64,000 nt of DNA from Mogibacterium kristiansenii (GTDB lineage Bacteria; Bacillota; Clostridia; Peptostreptococcales; Anaerovoracaceae), in NCBI RefSeq assembly GCF_009695905.1, contig NZ_VUNA01000006.1, forward strand, positions 1 to 64,000. Direction: 5' to 3'. Positions 13,859 through 22,242 of the stretch are shown one piece after another. The translations under genes and the position numbers were made by a program. The stretch's first letter is position 1. Each line of letters opens with the position of its first letter. The notes beneath the pieces were generated by a model. The model had not been told where the DNA came from and ran no database searches. It saw nothing but the letters and a program-made list of their open reading frames with translations.

Positions 13859-15348
13859 CAAATTGTGGAATCAGCAGATGGGACTCCCCGGATAAAATCA
13901 ATGCCGCATTGAAGGCATTGACCGAAGAGCCGATCTGGGAGGTGGATGACGACTATTACGAAAACACCATTCTCAAGTATTACGACGAGAAGTGCACCAA
14001 TTCCAAAGCCATCTACGAAGAAGCGAAGGAGTACATCCCGGGAGGCGTGCAGCACAACCTGGCCTTCAACAAACCGTTCCCGGTAGCCTTCCGGAAAGCC
14101 GAAGGGGCCTACCTCTACGACGAGGACGGCAATAAGTACCTGGACTTCCTTCAGGCCGGCGGCCCAACCATTCTAGGCAGCAATTATCCGGCCATTCGGA
14201 ATGCGGTCATCGAGCTGCTCAACGAATGCGGCCCGGTCACCGGACTCCTGCACAAATCCGAACTTCTTTTGGCCAAAGAGATTCACAAACACATGCCGGG
14301 CGTGGAGATGTTCCGGATGCTGGGCAGCGGCACAGAATCCGTCATGGCCTCCCTGCGAATCGCCCGCATCGCTACCGGAAACAAGCGCATCATTAAAGAA
14401 GGCGGCGATTACCACGGCTGGAGCGATCAGATGGTCTACGGCACGAAGATTCCGGGCTCTCGCGGACTGCTGGAATCCCACGGAATTCCGAGACGCCTCT
14501 ACTCCCTCACCGACGAGGTTCGTCCGAATGACCTGAACATGCTGGAGAGCATGCTGAAGCTGAACAAGTTCCGCGGCGGCACCGCAGCGGTCATCATCGA
14601 GCCGTGCGGTCCGGAAAGCGGCACCCGTCCGGTTTCCAAGGAATACAACAAAGGCGTTCGCTACCTCTGCGACAAGTACGGCGCCCTGCTGATTTTCGAC
14701 GAAGTGGTCACCGGCTTCCGCACCTCCATCGGCGGCGCCCAGGGCTATTTCGACGTCACACCGGACCTCACCATCTTCGGCAAAGTCGTTGCCGGCGGTT
14801 ATCCGGGAGCCGGCGGCGTCGGCGGAAAAAAAGAATACGCCGGGCTGATGGCGGCCGGCGTTGCCAGCGGAAAACATCGGGCATACGTGGGCGGAACCCT
14901 GGCGGCTGCGCCGATTTCCGCGCTGGCCGGCTACACCTGCATCAAGGAAATTGAACGCACCAATGCCTGTGAGATTGCCGGAAAAGCGGGAGATAAGCTG
15001 ACCGACGGAATCAAGTCCCTGATTCAGCAGTATCGCCTTCCGTTCGTGGCATATAATCAGGGCAGCATCTGCCACCTGGAATGCACCGGGGCCATGAGCT
15101 TCGACTTCTCCTCCTTCAACATTCTGAAATCCGCCGTCGGACTTCTGCGGAACAAGGAAATGATGTACGAACGGAAGGATTCCATGGAGCGGATGGGCGC
15201 TGCCTATATGGCCAACGGTCTGGTGACTTTAGCCGGAAGCCGGCTCTACACCTCCATGGCTACCACCGACGAAGTCATCGACGATGCACTGAACCGCTTT
15301 GAAGAGGTATTTAAGCACGTGGTTCCTACGGACAAGGGATTGCTGTAA
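13855..15348 (+). CDS. class III PLP-dependent aminotransferase (GSAM-like)
   Basis: The 497-residue fold-type I enzyme resembles glutamate-1-semialdehyde aminomutase and related acceptor transaminases. Family stretches include YLYDEDGNKYLDFLQAGGP, RMLGSGTESVMASLRIAR, GGDYHGWSDQMVYG, LLIFDEVVTGFRTSIGGAQ and the PLP-lysine context DLTIFGKVVAGGYPGA. A 50-residue N-terminal extension precedes the usual start (YEEAKEYIPGGVQHN). No heme genes are nearby, so a role in heme synthesis is unlikely. With the kinase and aldolase downstream it probably converts an amino group on a small polyol or sugar-derived substrate to a keto group or the reverse. The true substrate is unknown. Confidence 0.85.
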   Translation: MTNCGISRWDSPDKINAALKALTEEPIWEVDDDYYENTILKYYDEKCTNSKAIYEEAKEYIPGGVQHNLAFNKPFPVAFRKAEGAYLYDEDGNKYLDFLQAGGPTILGSNYPAIRNAVIELLNECGPVTGLLHKSELLLAKEIHKHMPGVEMFRMLGSGTESVMASLRIARIATGNKRIIKEGGDYHGWSDQMVYGTKIPGSRGLLESHGIPRRLYSLTDEVRPNDLNMLESMLKLNKFRGGTAAVIIEPCGPESGTRPVSKEYNKGVRYLCDKYGALLIFDEVVTGFRTSIGGAQGYFDVTPDLTIFGKVVAGGYPGAGGVGGKKEYAGLMAAGVASGKHRAYVGGTLAAAPISALAGYTCIKEIERTNACEIAGKAGDKLTDGIKSLIQQYRLPFVAYNQGSICHLECTGAMSFDFSSFNILKSAVGLLRNKEMMYERKDSMERMGAAYMANGLVTLAGSRLYTSMATTDEVIDDALNRFEEVFKHVVPTDKGLL

Positions 15349-15363
15349 GAAAGAAGAAACGCT

Positions 15364-16902
15364 ATGAAAGAATATATTCTCGCCCACGATATCGGCACCG
15401 GTTCCGATAAAGCAGTACTGGTGGATTTTTCCGGCAAGATTATCGCCGCCGCCACCGCCCCCTACCCCACTTTCTATCCGGAGCCGGCATGGGTGGAGCA
15501 GAATCCGGAGGATTATTGGAAAGCGGTATGCAGAACCGGCCGGGAAGTTGTAGAAAAAGCAGGCATCCAAAAAAGCCAAATTAAAGGCATCGTGTTCTCT
15601 ACCCAGGCACAGGGAGTCATTCCCGTGTCCGAGGACGGCACCGTTCTCTATCCCAACATCACCTGGGTGGACGGACGGGCGCAGAAGCAGGCGGAGCATA
15701 TCATGAACCGCGTGGGCGGCAAGAAGCTGTTCACCCTCTTCGCCGGCACCCCGATCATGGGAAAGGACTGCATCGCAAAAATCACCTGGCTCAAGGAAGA
15801 ACGCCCGGAAATCTACGCCAAAACCCACCTGATTTTGGACGTAAACGGCTACCTTAAATACAAATGCACCGGCCGCATGGTCACGGAACTGTCCGGAGCT
15901 TCCTCCTACGGACTGGATCTAAAGAAAAAGGATTGGATGTCCGTCTTCCCACTGGTGGGCATCGATATGAACCGGCTGCCGCCGCTAGTGGCCAGCACGG
16001 ATATCGTGGGCGGCCTCACCCGGGAAGCCGCTGCGGAAACGGGACTCATGGAAGGAACGCCGGTGTTCGGCGGATGCGACGACGTCCAGGCGGCGACGGT
16101 GGGCTCCGGCATGTGCGGTGACGGCGACATTCACATCTATCTAGGCACCTCTGCCTGGGTGGCAGCCTGCAGCCGAACAGCGGACAAATTCAAGCACGGT
16201 GCCGCCGCCATCCAAAGCGCCGACAAGGAGATGAACCTGATTGCGGGAATCACGGAATCCGCCGGCGCCAACATCGAGTGGCTGAAGAACCAGTTTTTCC
16301 GAAAGGAGATGGAAGAACTGGGTGACGGAATCTATGACTACATGGACTCCGTGGTGGCCGACATCCCGCCGGGCAGCGACCACCTGATCTGCACCCCGTG
16401 GATGCTGGGAGAAAGATGTCCCGTCTCCTCCACCACCACCCGGGCTACTCTTTTCAACATGACCATGATTCACACCCGGGAGCACATCATGCGAGCCATG
16501 TACGAAGGCATCGGATACAACCTGCGGTGGATTCTGGAGAACTACCGGCAGGATTACGGTTTCCGGTGCGACAATTTCCGCATCATCGGCGGCGGTTCTC
16601 TGGACAAAGGCTGGATGCAGATTATCGCGGATATTACGGGAAAACATTTTGCGGTGGTGAAGGATCCGCGGAATGCGGGTGCCGTGGGTGCCGCCATGAT
16701 TCCGTTGATCGGTCTGGGCGTCATTCCGTCCTTTGCGGCAGCGAAGGAATTCGTGCCCATCGAACGGGAATACCACCCGAACCCGGAAAACGCCGCCATC
16801 TACAACAAGCTGTTCCAAGATTACAAGAACGTCTATCATTCGCTGGAAAAAGCCTACCGCCAAGCGAACTCCGCCCGCTTTGAAGGGACGGATCAGGAAT
16901 AA
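15364..16902 (+). CDS. FGGY-family carbohydrate kinase (xylulokinase-like)
   Basis: The 512-residue two-domain sugar kinase has ILAHDIGTGSDKAVLVD (first phosphate motif, residues about 4-20) and WVEQNPEDYW. VFSTQAQGVIPV and ITWVDGRAQ form the sugar-site region, the catalytic Asp is probably in FGGCDDVQAATVGSG, and LICTPWMLGERCPV plus the closing IIGGGSLDKGWMQIIADITG complete the fold. It phosphorylates a sugar, ketose or polyol with ATP. It follows the aminotransferase by 15 bases and precedes the aldolase by 24. The TPW.LGER segment is xylulokinase-like, but the substrate cannot be told from sequence. Confidence 0.9.
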   Translation: MKEYILAHDIGTGSDKAVLVDFSGKIIAAATAPYPTFYPEPAWVEQNPEDYWKAVCRTGREVVEKAGIQKSQIKGIVFSTQAQGVIPVSEDGTVLYPNITWVDGRAQKQAEHIMNRVGGKKLFTLFAGTPIMGKDCIAKITWLKEERPEIYAKTHLILDVNGYLKYKCTGRMVTELSGASSYGLDLKKKDWMSVFPLVGIDMNRLPPLVASTDIVGGLTREAAAETGLMEGTPVFGGCDDVQAATVGSGMCGDGDIHIYLGTSAWVAACSRTADKFKHGAAAIQSADKEMNLIAGITESAGANIEWLKNQFFRKEMEELGDGIYDYMDSVVADIPPGSDHLICTPWMLGERCPVSSTTTRATLFNMTMIHTREHIMRAMYEGIGYNLRWILENYRQDYGFRCDNFRIIGGGSLDKGWMQIIADITGKHFAVVKDPRNAGAVGAAMIPLIGLGVIPSFAAAKEFVPIEREYHPNPENAAIYNKLFQDYKNVYHSLEKAYRQANSARFEGTDQE

Positions 16903-16926
16903 CGGAAAGGAGCACGAACAGAGCTT

Positions 16927-18171
16927 ATGACACTCCACGCAGTGAAACAGAATATAATTGAATACGGAAAAAAATTTGCGGACATCGGTTTCTCTCTGGG
17001 GGATTCCCCTCGGATTCTGGTGCAGCAGAACCATCGGGTCTTCGGGACGGAACCGGATGCGGACTTTACCGATCTTCGGGTAAAAGAAATTTGCGACATC
17101 ACCGGCACTTCCGACCCGGCCAAAGGCGCACTGATTGCCTCCCCTTACGAAGCCATGGTGGTGGCAAAAACAGAATATACCGCCATGTGCATCCGGGATG
17201 GTCTGAGCATTCCGGCCGTGCTGGACGATATGGCCATGATTATCGGTAGCCGAGTTTCCATCGTTCCGGAGGATCGCCTCAGCCTGGCCAAAGCCCTGAG
17301 AAAATCCCCGTCCGTTCTCACCACGGAAGGCAATCTGATGGTCTGCGGGCGAAACCTGTACGAGGTGTTCACCGGACTCCTGATTCTGGAGAAGAACGCC
17401 GGTATCTTTGTGGATGCGGATTTCCTCGGCGGTGCTCATCCGGTGTGCCCGCTGATGGGAAAACTGGAGCATAAAATCTATCTGAAAAAGTATTCTCGGA
17501 AAGAGATGGAACGGCAGGACCGGCTGGAACAGCAGGCTCCTGCGGAAATACCGGAAGATATTCTGCAAGACGCGGCATCGGATTACGCGGAGATGGATTT
17601 GCCGAAAAAAGACCGGTCACCGGAAGAACAGAAGTGCCGGGAGCAGGTGGTGGAATACGGTATCCGATTGTTGGATTCCGGACTGGTCCAGGGCACCTGG
17701 GGAAACCTTTCCCTTCGGCTGGACGATGAATGGATGCTGTGCACCCCATCCGGGATGGACTACCGGGGACTGACTCCGGAGGATATCGTAAAGGTGAACC
17801 TGGAAACCTTGGCCTATGAGGGTGCGCTCAAGCCCACTTCGGAAAAGGACTTCCACGCCGGAATCTACCGGAATCGGCCGGATGTAAATGCCGTCATCCA
17901 CACCCATGCGCGGTACGCCTGCGTCTATGCCGCCTGCGGACTTTCTTTTACCACCAGCAGCGGCGATGCCATCGAATGCGCCGCCTACGGGCCTTCCGGC
18001 ACCGGTCTGCTTTCCCGAAATGTGCAGAATGCCATCGGGGAGAACCGCGGCTGCCTGATGAAGAACCACGGCATGGTGGCGGTGGGTTCAGACCTGGACG
18101 ATGCCTTCCACACGGCCATGAGCATCGAAAATGCCGCCAAAGCACGCATCGAACAATTCTGGGCAGAATAA
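16927..18171 (+). CDS. tandem class II aldolase/adducin protein with a degenerate first domain
   Basis: The 414-residue product holds two aldolase-like domains joined by a charged linker (about 190-235). The C-terminal domain (about 236-414) looks active. It has QGTWGNLSLRL, CTPSGMDYRGL, the zinc-binding HTHARYA, KNHGMVAVG and a further His in AFHTAMSIENAAK. The N-terminal domain (about 1-190) has the same order of elements (IIEYGKKFADIGFSLGD, then VAKTEYTAMCIRDGLSIPA, then LTTEGNLMVCG). The metal-binding HxH is replaced and the NHG motif is lost, so it is probably structural or regulatory. The enzyme would cleave a phosphorylated sugar made by the upstream kinase into two smaller carbonyl compounds. 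Last gene of the operon, followed by a strong terminator. Confidence 0.85.
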   Translation: MTLHAVKQNIIEYGKKFADIGFSLGDSPRILVQQNHRVFGTEPDADFTDLRVKEICDITGTSDPAKGALIASPYEAMVVAKTEYTAMCIRDGLSIPAVLDDMAMIIGSRVSIVPEDRLSLAKALRKSPSVLTTEGNLMVCGRNLYEVFTGLLILEKNAGIFVDADFLGGAHPVCPLMGKLEHKIYLKKYSRKEMERQDRLEQQAPAEIPEDILQDAASDYAEMDLPKKDRSPEEQKCREQVVEYGIRLLDSGLVQGTWGNLSLRLDDEWMLCTPSGMDYRGLTPEDIVKVNLETLAYEGALKPTSEKDFHAGIYRNRPDVNAVIHTHARYACVYAACGLSFTTSSGDAIECAAYGPSGTGLLSRNVQNAIGENRGCLMKNHGMVAVGSDLDDAFHTAMSIENAAKARIEQFWAE

Positions 18172-18197
18172 CAAAATCTGGGCAGTATAATAAAAAT

Positions 18198-18239
18198 CTG
18201 CACCGGTCAGCAATAGCTTGCTGTCCGGTGCAGGTTTTT
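18198..18239 (+). terminator. terminator of the aldolase operon
   Basis: CTGCACCGG (18198-18206) pairs with CCGGTGCAG (18225-18233), with an inner AGCAA/TTGCT stem, followed by GTTTTT. Confidence 0.88.
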
Positions 18240-18245
18240 GGATCT

Positions 18246-18433
18246 TCACTTTTTATATACGGTTGGATCACCCACATCGTAATCTTTATATTCATCCGGT
18301 AAAACTTGCTCAACAATCAAGTTTTCATCCTTGAAGTAACAATTTAGTGTTAGTGTATTACCTTCCTCATCAAAAGGAATTTGCACTGTATATGAATCAC
18401 CGGATTTCTTATACGTTCCATCTGCAGTTCCAT
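18246..18433 (-). pseudogene. frame-shifted C-terminal remnant of a secreted or lipoprotein-like domain
   Basis: Minus-strand codons from about 18433 down to the stop TGA (18248-18246) encode VNGTADGTYKKSGDSYTV, then PFDEEGNTLTLNCYF and end in YDVGDPTVYKK. This looks like a natural beta-rich extracytoplasmic domain end, yet it has no start codon and is in a different frame from the overlapping membrane gene. Either it is the frameshifted C-terminus of that gene or a fragment of a lost neighbour. Confidence 0.45.
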
Positions 18434-20268
18434 TTACCCTTTCGGCGATTCGGCACGGCTTTGGATTCGGTGATTTTCATAGCCACCTGTTTCGTGTTTC
18501 CGCTGGAGATGCCGGCCCCCGTGTTGGGGTGCTTCACCGAATAGATCTGATCGAAGGAGAATAGGCTGATCAGCATGATGGCCGCCAGCAGAAGAGCCTT
18601 TCGGTTCACCTTTTTCAGGAGGTTGTCCAGCAGCGGCGCAATGAGATAGACTATGGCCAGTCCCCCAAGGCCGAATACCAAAAGTCCTTCCGCGCAAATT
18701 CTTCCGTCTATATTCATGAAATATCCGCTGTAGTCCCACCATTTCTGGCCGTATTTCGTCTCCAGGATCCAGGCCGTGCCGTATTCCACGATGCCGCAGA
18801 CCACCACCGTCAGGGTGAACTGCACCACCGGCTTCTCCCGAAAACGCTTCAGCAGAATCAACACCAGAAGGCTTCCCACACCGTAGATTGGAAGCCATGG
18901 TCCGTGCAGCACGCCGCGGTTGACGAAGACCCCGTCTTCCACCAAATGCAGGCTCACTTCCCAGCACCAGCCCACAAAGGACATCATGAAGAAGATCATA
19001 ATTAAGCTCAGCAAGGAATAGCTCCGAGTCGGCAGCATGGTGAACCGAGGCGTAAATTGGAAATTGCCGAAGAACGGTCCCAGTCTGCCGGGATACACCA
19101 CGCCGTCCAGAATCGCCTGACCGTATCCCAGCTGGTACTGCATCGCCTTATTCCGTTCGTATTCCTCCAGCTTTCGGGATGGAAGGAGTTCAACGCCGAA
19201 CCACTTCGCAATGAATCCGCTCATCCCCGTGGGCTCCGGAACGGCGTTCTTCTCATTTTCTTCAATCCGGCTCACCAAATACGGATACTTCTCTCGCAGT
19301 ATCTCCTTCGGCGCCGGACAGTAGAGATATTCGTCCATCAGGTTTTCGGTACCGGAGATGCAAGCTTCCTTGGAAACCTCCCGGATTCTTGCGTAATACT
19401 CTCCGTAGAACGCCGCTTTATACGGGTTAGAAAAGAAGATGCCGGACAATCCGATGGTGAAAATGTCCAGAACATCCCAGCCCAAGAAGCTCATGTCCGC
19501 CTTGAACAGCTCCCACTTGTGACCCTGCATCATTTTTCGCGAGAGGGTGATGACCTCATTGGCTTTTATGGTGGGATTTTCCGCCAGAATATACGGCACC
19601 AGCGCATAGGAATACCGCTTAATCACTCCGCCCACGACGGTCAATGTCCACAGGAAACGGTACAGTGACTGTACGAACATGGTCCAGGCGATTTTCGGCC
19701 AGGACCGCGTCTCCAACGGATAGAACAATCGCTGAATCGTGACCTTTTCATATACCCGGCCCTCCAGTACCATACGCCGCATCACCACGCGGTAGGTTTC
19801 TTTGATGAACAGCCAAATAAACAGGTACACCGCCACGCTCCCCAGAATCATCAGAGAAATAGAGACGGTTCGGGAACCGGAAAGACTAAGCAGTGCCTCT
19901 GCTACGGCGAATCGAAAACCGCCGGCGGAATAGGAATTGGCAATACCGGAAAAAACACCGTTGGACCGGCCCAGGTACCGGCTGTGATCGTTCTTTACGA
20001 GATCTTCTTTCTGTTCCCGGATTTCCTTCCGGACCTGATCCCCTTCTCCGTTGGCAATCCGGTCCACCGTTTCTTTGAAATCCGAATTCTCCACAATTGT
20101 TTCGTACAGCTGTCCGATGGAAGTGTATTCAATATTGTCCATATGGTAGCGGATGGTGGACATGCCATATTCCACCCCGCAAAAGCTGGCGAAGAGACAG
20201 ATGACCAGCACCATAAGATAGTGCTTTTTCAGATTTTCCTTCGCCCGTCGTTTTAATTCTTTACGCAT
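18409..20268 (-). CDS. fused DUF975 and CmpB-like (putative ABC-transporter type IV) membrane protein
   Basis: The 619-residue integral membrane protein has two parts. Residues about 1-330 resemble DUF975, starting MRKELKRRAKENLKKHYLMVL, with a conserved AWTMFVQSLYRFLW helix region and ALVPYILAENPTI. Residues about 395-590 match the CmpB/PF06541 family, with FVGWCWEVSLH, NRGVLHGPWLPIYGVG, EYGTAWILE and WWDYSGYFMNIDGRIC. Several helices are evident in both halves. Function unknown, though both families are common in Clostridia. The C-terminal 15 residues (VPNRRKGKW...) are Arg/Lys/Trp-rich and overlap the frame-shifted remnant at 18246-18433, so the natural C-terminus may be altered. It precedes the phosphoesterase gene's operon partners on the same strand. 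Confidence 0.75.
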   Translation of the reverse strand: MRKELKRRAKENLKKHYLMVLVICLFASFCGVEYGMSTIRYHMDNIEYTSIGQLYETIVENSDFKETVDRIANGEGDQVRKEIREQKEDLVKNDHSRYLGRSNGVFSGIANSYSAGGFRFAVAEALLSLSGSRTVSISLMILGSVAVYLFIWLFIKETYRVVMRRMVLEGRVYEKVTIQRLFYPLETRSWPKIAWTMFVQSLYRFLWTLTVVGGVIKRYSYALVPYILAENPTIKANEVITLSRKMMQGHKWELFKADMSFLGWDVLDIFTIGLSGIFFSNPYKAAFYGEYYARIREVSKEACISGTENLMDEYLYCPAPKEILREKYPYLVSRIEENEKNAVPEPTGMSGFIAKWFGVELLPSRKLEEYERNKAMQYQLGYGQAILDGVVYPGRLGPFFGNFQFTPRFTMLPTRSYSLLSLIMIFFMMSFVGWCWEVSLHLVEDGVFVNRGVLHGPWLPIYGVGSLLVLILLKRFREKPVVQFTLTVVVCGIVEYGTAWILETKYGQKWWDYSGYFMNIDGRICAEGLLVFGLGGLAIVYLIAPLLDNLLKKVNRKALLLAAIMLISLFSFDQIYSVKHPNTGAGISSGNTKQVAMKITESKAVPNRRKGKWNCRWNV

Positions 20269-20280
20269 AGAACTCCCTAT

Positions 20281-21459
20281 CTATCTTCCATCTTCAAACC
20301 GTACGTTCAGCACCATCACTTCGCTGTTGCTCAGAAGCCGAAGCGGCGGTCCGTAGACTCCCACGCCGGAGGTCACCGCTCCGGTGGCCGTGCCCAGCTT
20401 CTCCACGCCCCAGTAATTCTCCCACACAAAGGACCGCATGATGGTCAGCGGGAAGAACTGCCCCGCATGGGTATGACCTGCCATCAGCAAATCCACCCCC
20501 GTATCCTTGTAATCCTTCAAGTGCTCCGGTTCGTGATTCAGCACCAGCACGGGCTTGTTTTTGTCCACTGTCTGCATCAAGTTCTGAAGGGACTCCCGCC
20601 GGTTGTTCCGATATCCGGTCTTCTCCCCGTCCAGCCGACCCACCAGATCTATTTTTCCATCCACCGAAATCACCTGATCCTGAAGCATGGTGATTCCCGC
20701 CTTCGCCATCATCCGGTCGATGCGCGGATCCCGCGTGGGATTGGCGTCGGTTTGAGTGGTAAAACCACCCACCAGCTTCTCCGACACATCGTGATTTCCG
20801 TACACACCGTACGTTCCGTAGCGGCTTCGGATTCCTTTCAGAACCTTCGCCACCTCCTCCGGCTTGTGAATGGCTTCATATTCGTTATCGTAAATATCCC
20901 CGGCCACCAGCACCAGGTCCGGGTTCTGTTCGTTGATTTTTTTTACCATCCGCTTCATATCCCGAACGCCGATGGAATACCCCAGGTGCCAGTCCGACGC
21001 CAGCACGATTTTCATCTCCTTCATGCCATCCACCGACTTGTGAATGGTCACGTTCTGCGTGTTCACCGTCACGTGTCTGGCGTGAATGCCGCCGCAAACG
21101 GTCAGCCCCGCCGACAGCAGAAGTATGATGCCGAAGGTTGCCGTGTGCCACGTAAAAGCAGGTTTCTTCCACACACGCTTCCGAAGAATCAGCGCGATAT
21201 CCAGTAGGGCAAAGAAGAACACCAGGTAAATCCAGAAGCCCAGGAAGTAGTTGGAAAATTCAATTATATGGCGCCGAAATCCGTCGGCCGGCAGAAAACG
21301 CCCCACCAAAATCATCAGGCAGCACACTCCCACCAGCGTGCACATCCCCACCAAGTATCGCCTCTTCTTTCCGGTGATGAATTCCAGCCCTTTGTGAAAA
21401 TGCGCCATCGTATATATCAGCAGTATTACGTACACCGCCAGCATGAACCATTTGAACAT
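20281..21459 (-). CDS. membrane-anchored calcineurin-like metallophosphoesterase (YkuE-like)
   Basis: The 392-residue protein has three or four N-terminal membrane helices (about 3-18, 33-55, 70-92, 108-128). A metallophosphoesterase domain follows (about 145-392) with all metal motifs: LASDWHLG (DxH), VAGDIYDN (GD), YGNHDVS (GNHD), LVLNHEPEH and MAGHTHAGQFFP (GHxH). Relatives hydrolyse phosphoesters at or near the membrane, such as lipid pyrophosphates or UDP-sugars. The substrate here is unknown. The gene starts 12 bases upstream of the next minus-strand gene (18409-20268) and is probably co-transcribed with it. Confidence 0.88.
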   Translation of the reverse strand: MFKWFMLAVYVILLIYTMAHFHKGLEFITGKKRRYLVGMCTLVGVCCLMILVGRFLPADGFRRHIIEFSNYFLGFWIYLVFFFALLDIALILRKRVWKKPAFTWHTATFGIILLLSAGLTVCGGIHARHVTVNTQNVTIHKSVDGMKEMKIVLASDWHLGYSIGVRDMKRMVKKINEQNPDLVLVAGDIYDNEYEAIHKPEEVAKVLKGIRSRYGTYGVYGNHDVSEKLVGGFTTQTDANPTRDPRIDRMMAKAGITMLQDQVISVDGKIDLVGRLDGEKTGYRNNRRESLQNLMQTVDKNKPVLVLNHEPEHLKDYKDTGVDLLMAGHTHAGQFFPLTIMRSFVWENYWGVEKLGTATGAVTSGVGVYGPPLRLLSNSEVMVLNVRFEDGR

Positions 21460-21495
21460 AAATCTCTGTCGTTACCCTTCCTCGTTTTCTGTATT

Positions 21496-22242
21496 CTACT
21501 TAATATGTTGCTCTTCCGAGCAAACCACATCCACCACCTGCAGCACATCCCCCCGAACCTGAAACCGCACGTCGTAGGAAGCGAACTTCATTCCGTACAC
21601 GTATCCCGGCTTCTTCTCGTACGCCGCACGGGGATCCTGTTCCAGCACCCCGATTAGAGGCTGCCGCTTCTCTTCGCTCACCTTCCGAAGAAGCTCTTCC
21701 GGAAATACCACTTCCAGGAATTTCATCTCCGGCCGGGCGAATCCGGACCCCGCTTTCGGATGCGCATCGGAGTATGCCGCGTACGGCTTGATGTCGTAGA
21801 TGGGCGTGCCGTCCAGCAAGTCTGCGCCGCCTACAATCAGCAGCGGATTCTCCGGGTTTACCGTGTCCACCCGAAGGAGTTTTACCGCGGACATGCCAAG
21901 ACCGTTGGGCCGGAAGGGAGAGCGAGTGGCAAACACCCCTTTCTTCTCCTTTCCGCCCAGCCTTGGCGGCCGCACCAGCTTCGACCATTTCGGTTCCGGC
22001 TCTCCTTCCCGGGAATAATCCCAGTTCTCCGAAAACCCGAAAATCAGCCAAAGGTATTCAAAATCTTCCATTCCCCGAACTACATCCGGCGTCCGGAATT
22101 CCGGCTCGAACTCCACGGTGCCCGTCAAACCCGGCACCAATCCCGGCTGCCGGGGAATTCCGAATTTCTCTTTGAAATCCGTACGAATGTACGCCACCGG
22201 CTGAATGGAAAGCCGGTCTCTCTCGCTACCGGAACAGCACAT
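21496..22242 (-). CDS. trmO: tRNA (m6t6A37) methyltransferase TrmO/TsaA
   Basis: The 248-residue protein of the YaeB/TsaA family methylates t6A37 in tRNA-Thr using SAM. The N-terminal beta-barrel domain (about 17-150) includes QPVAYIRTDFKEKFGIPRQ, GMEDFEYLWLIFGFS and the FATRSPFRPNGLGMSAVKLL signature. DGTPIYDIKPYAAYSDAHP follows, and a C-terminal extension ends in a YDVRFQV barrel strand. The ATG at 22242 has AAAAGGTG 5 bases upstream and overlaps the end of the aldehyde dehydrogenase gene, so the two are translationally linked. The longer Arg/Cys-rich upstream frame is the aldehyde dehydrogenase coding region in another frame. Confidence 0.88.
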   Translation of the reverse strand: MCCSGSERDRLSIQPVAYIRTDFKEKFGIPRQPGLVPGLTGTVEFEPEFRTPDVVRGMEDFEYLWLIFGFSENWDYSREGEPEPKWSKLVRPPRLGGKEKKGVFATRSPFRPNGLGMSAVKLLRVDTVNPENPLLIVGGADLLDGTPIYDIKPYAAYSDAHPKAGSGFARPEMKFLEVVFPEELLRKVSEEKRQPLIGVLEQDPRAAYEKKPGYVYGMKFASYDVRFQVRGDVLQVVDVVCSEEQHIK

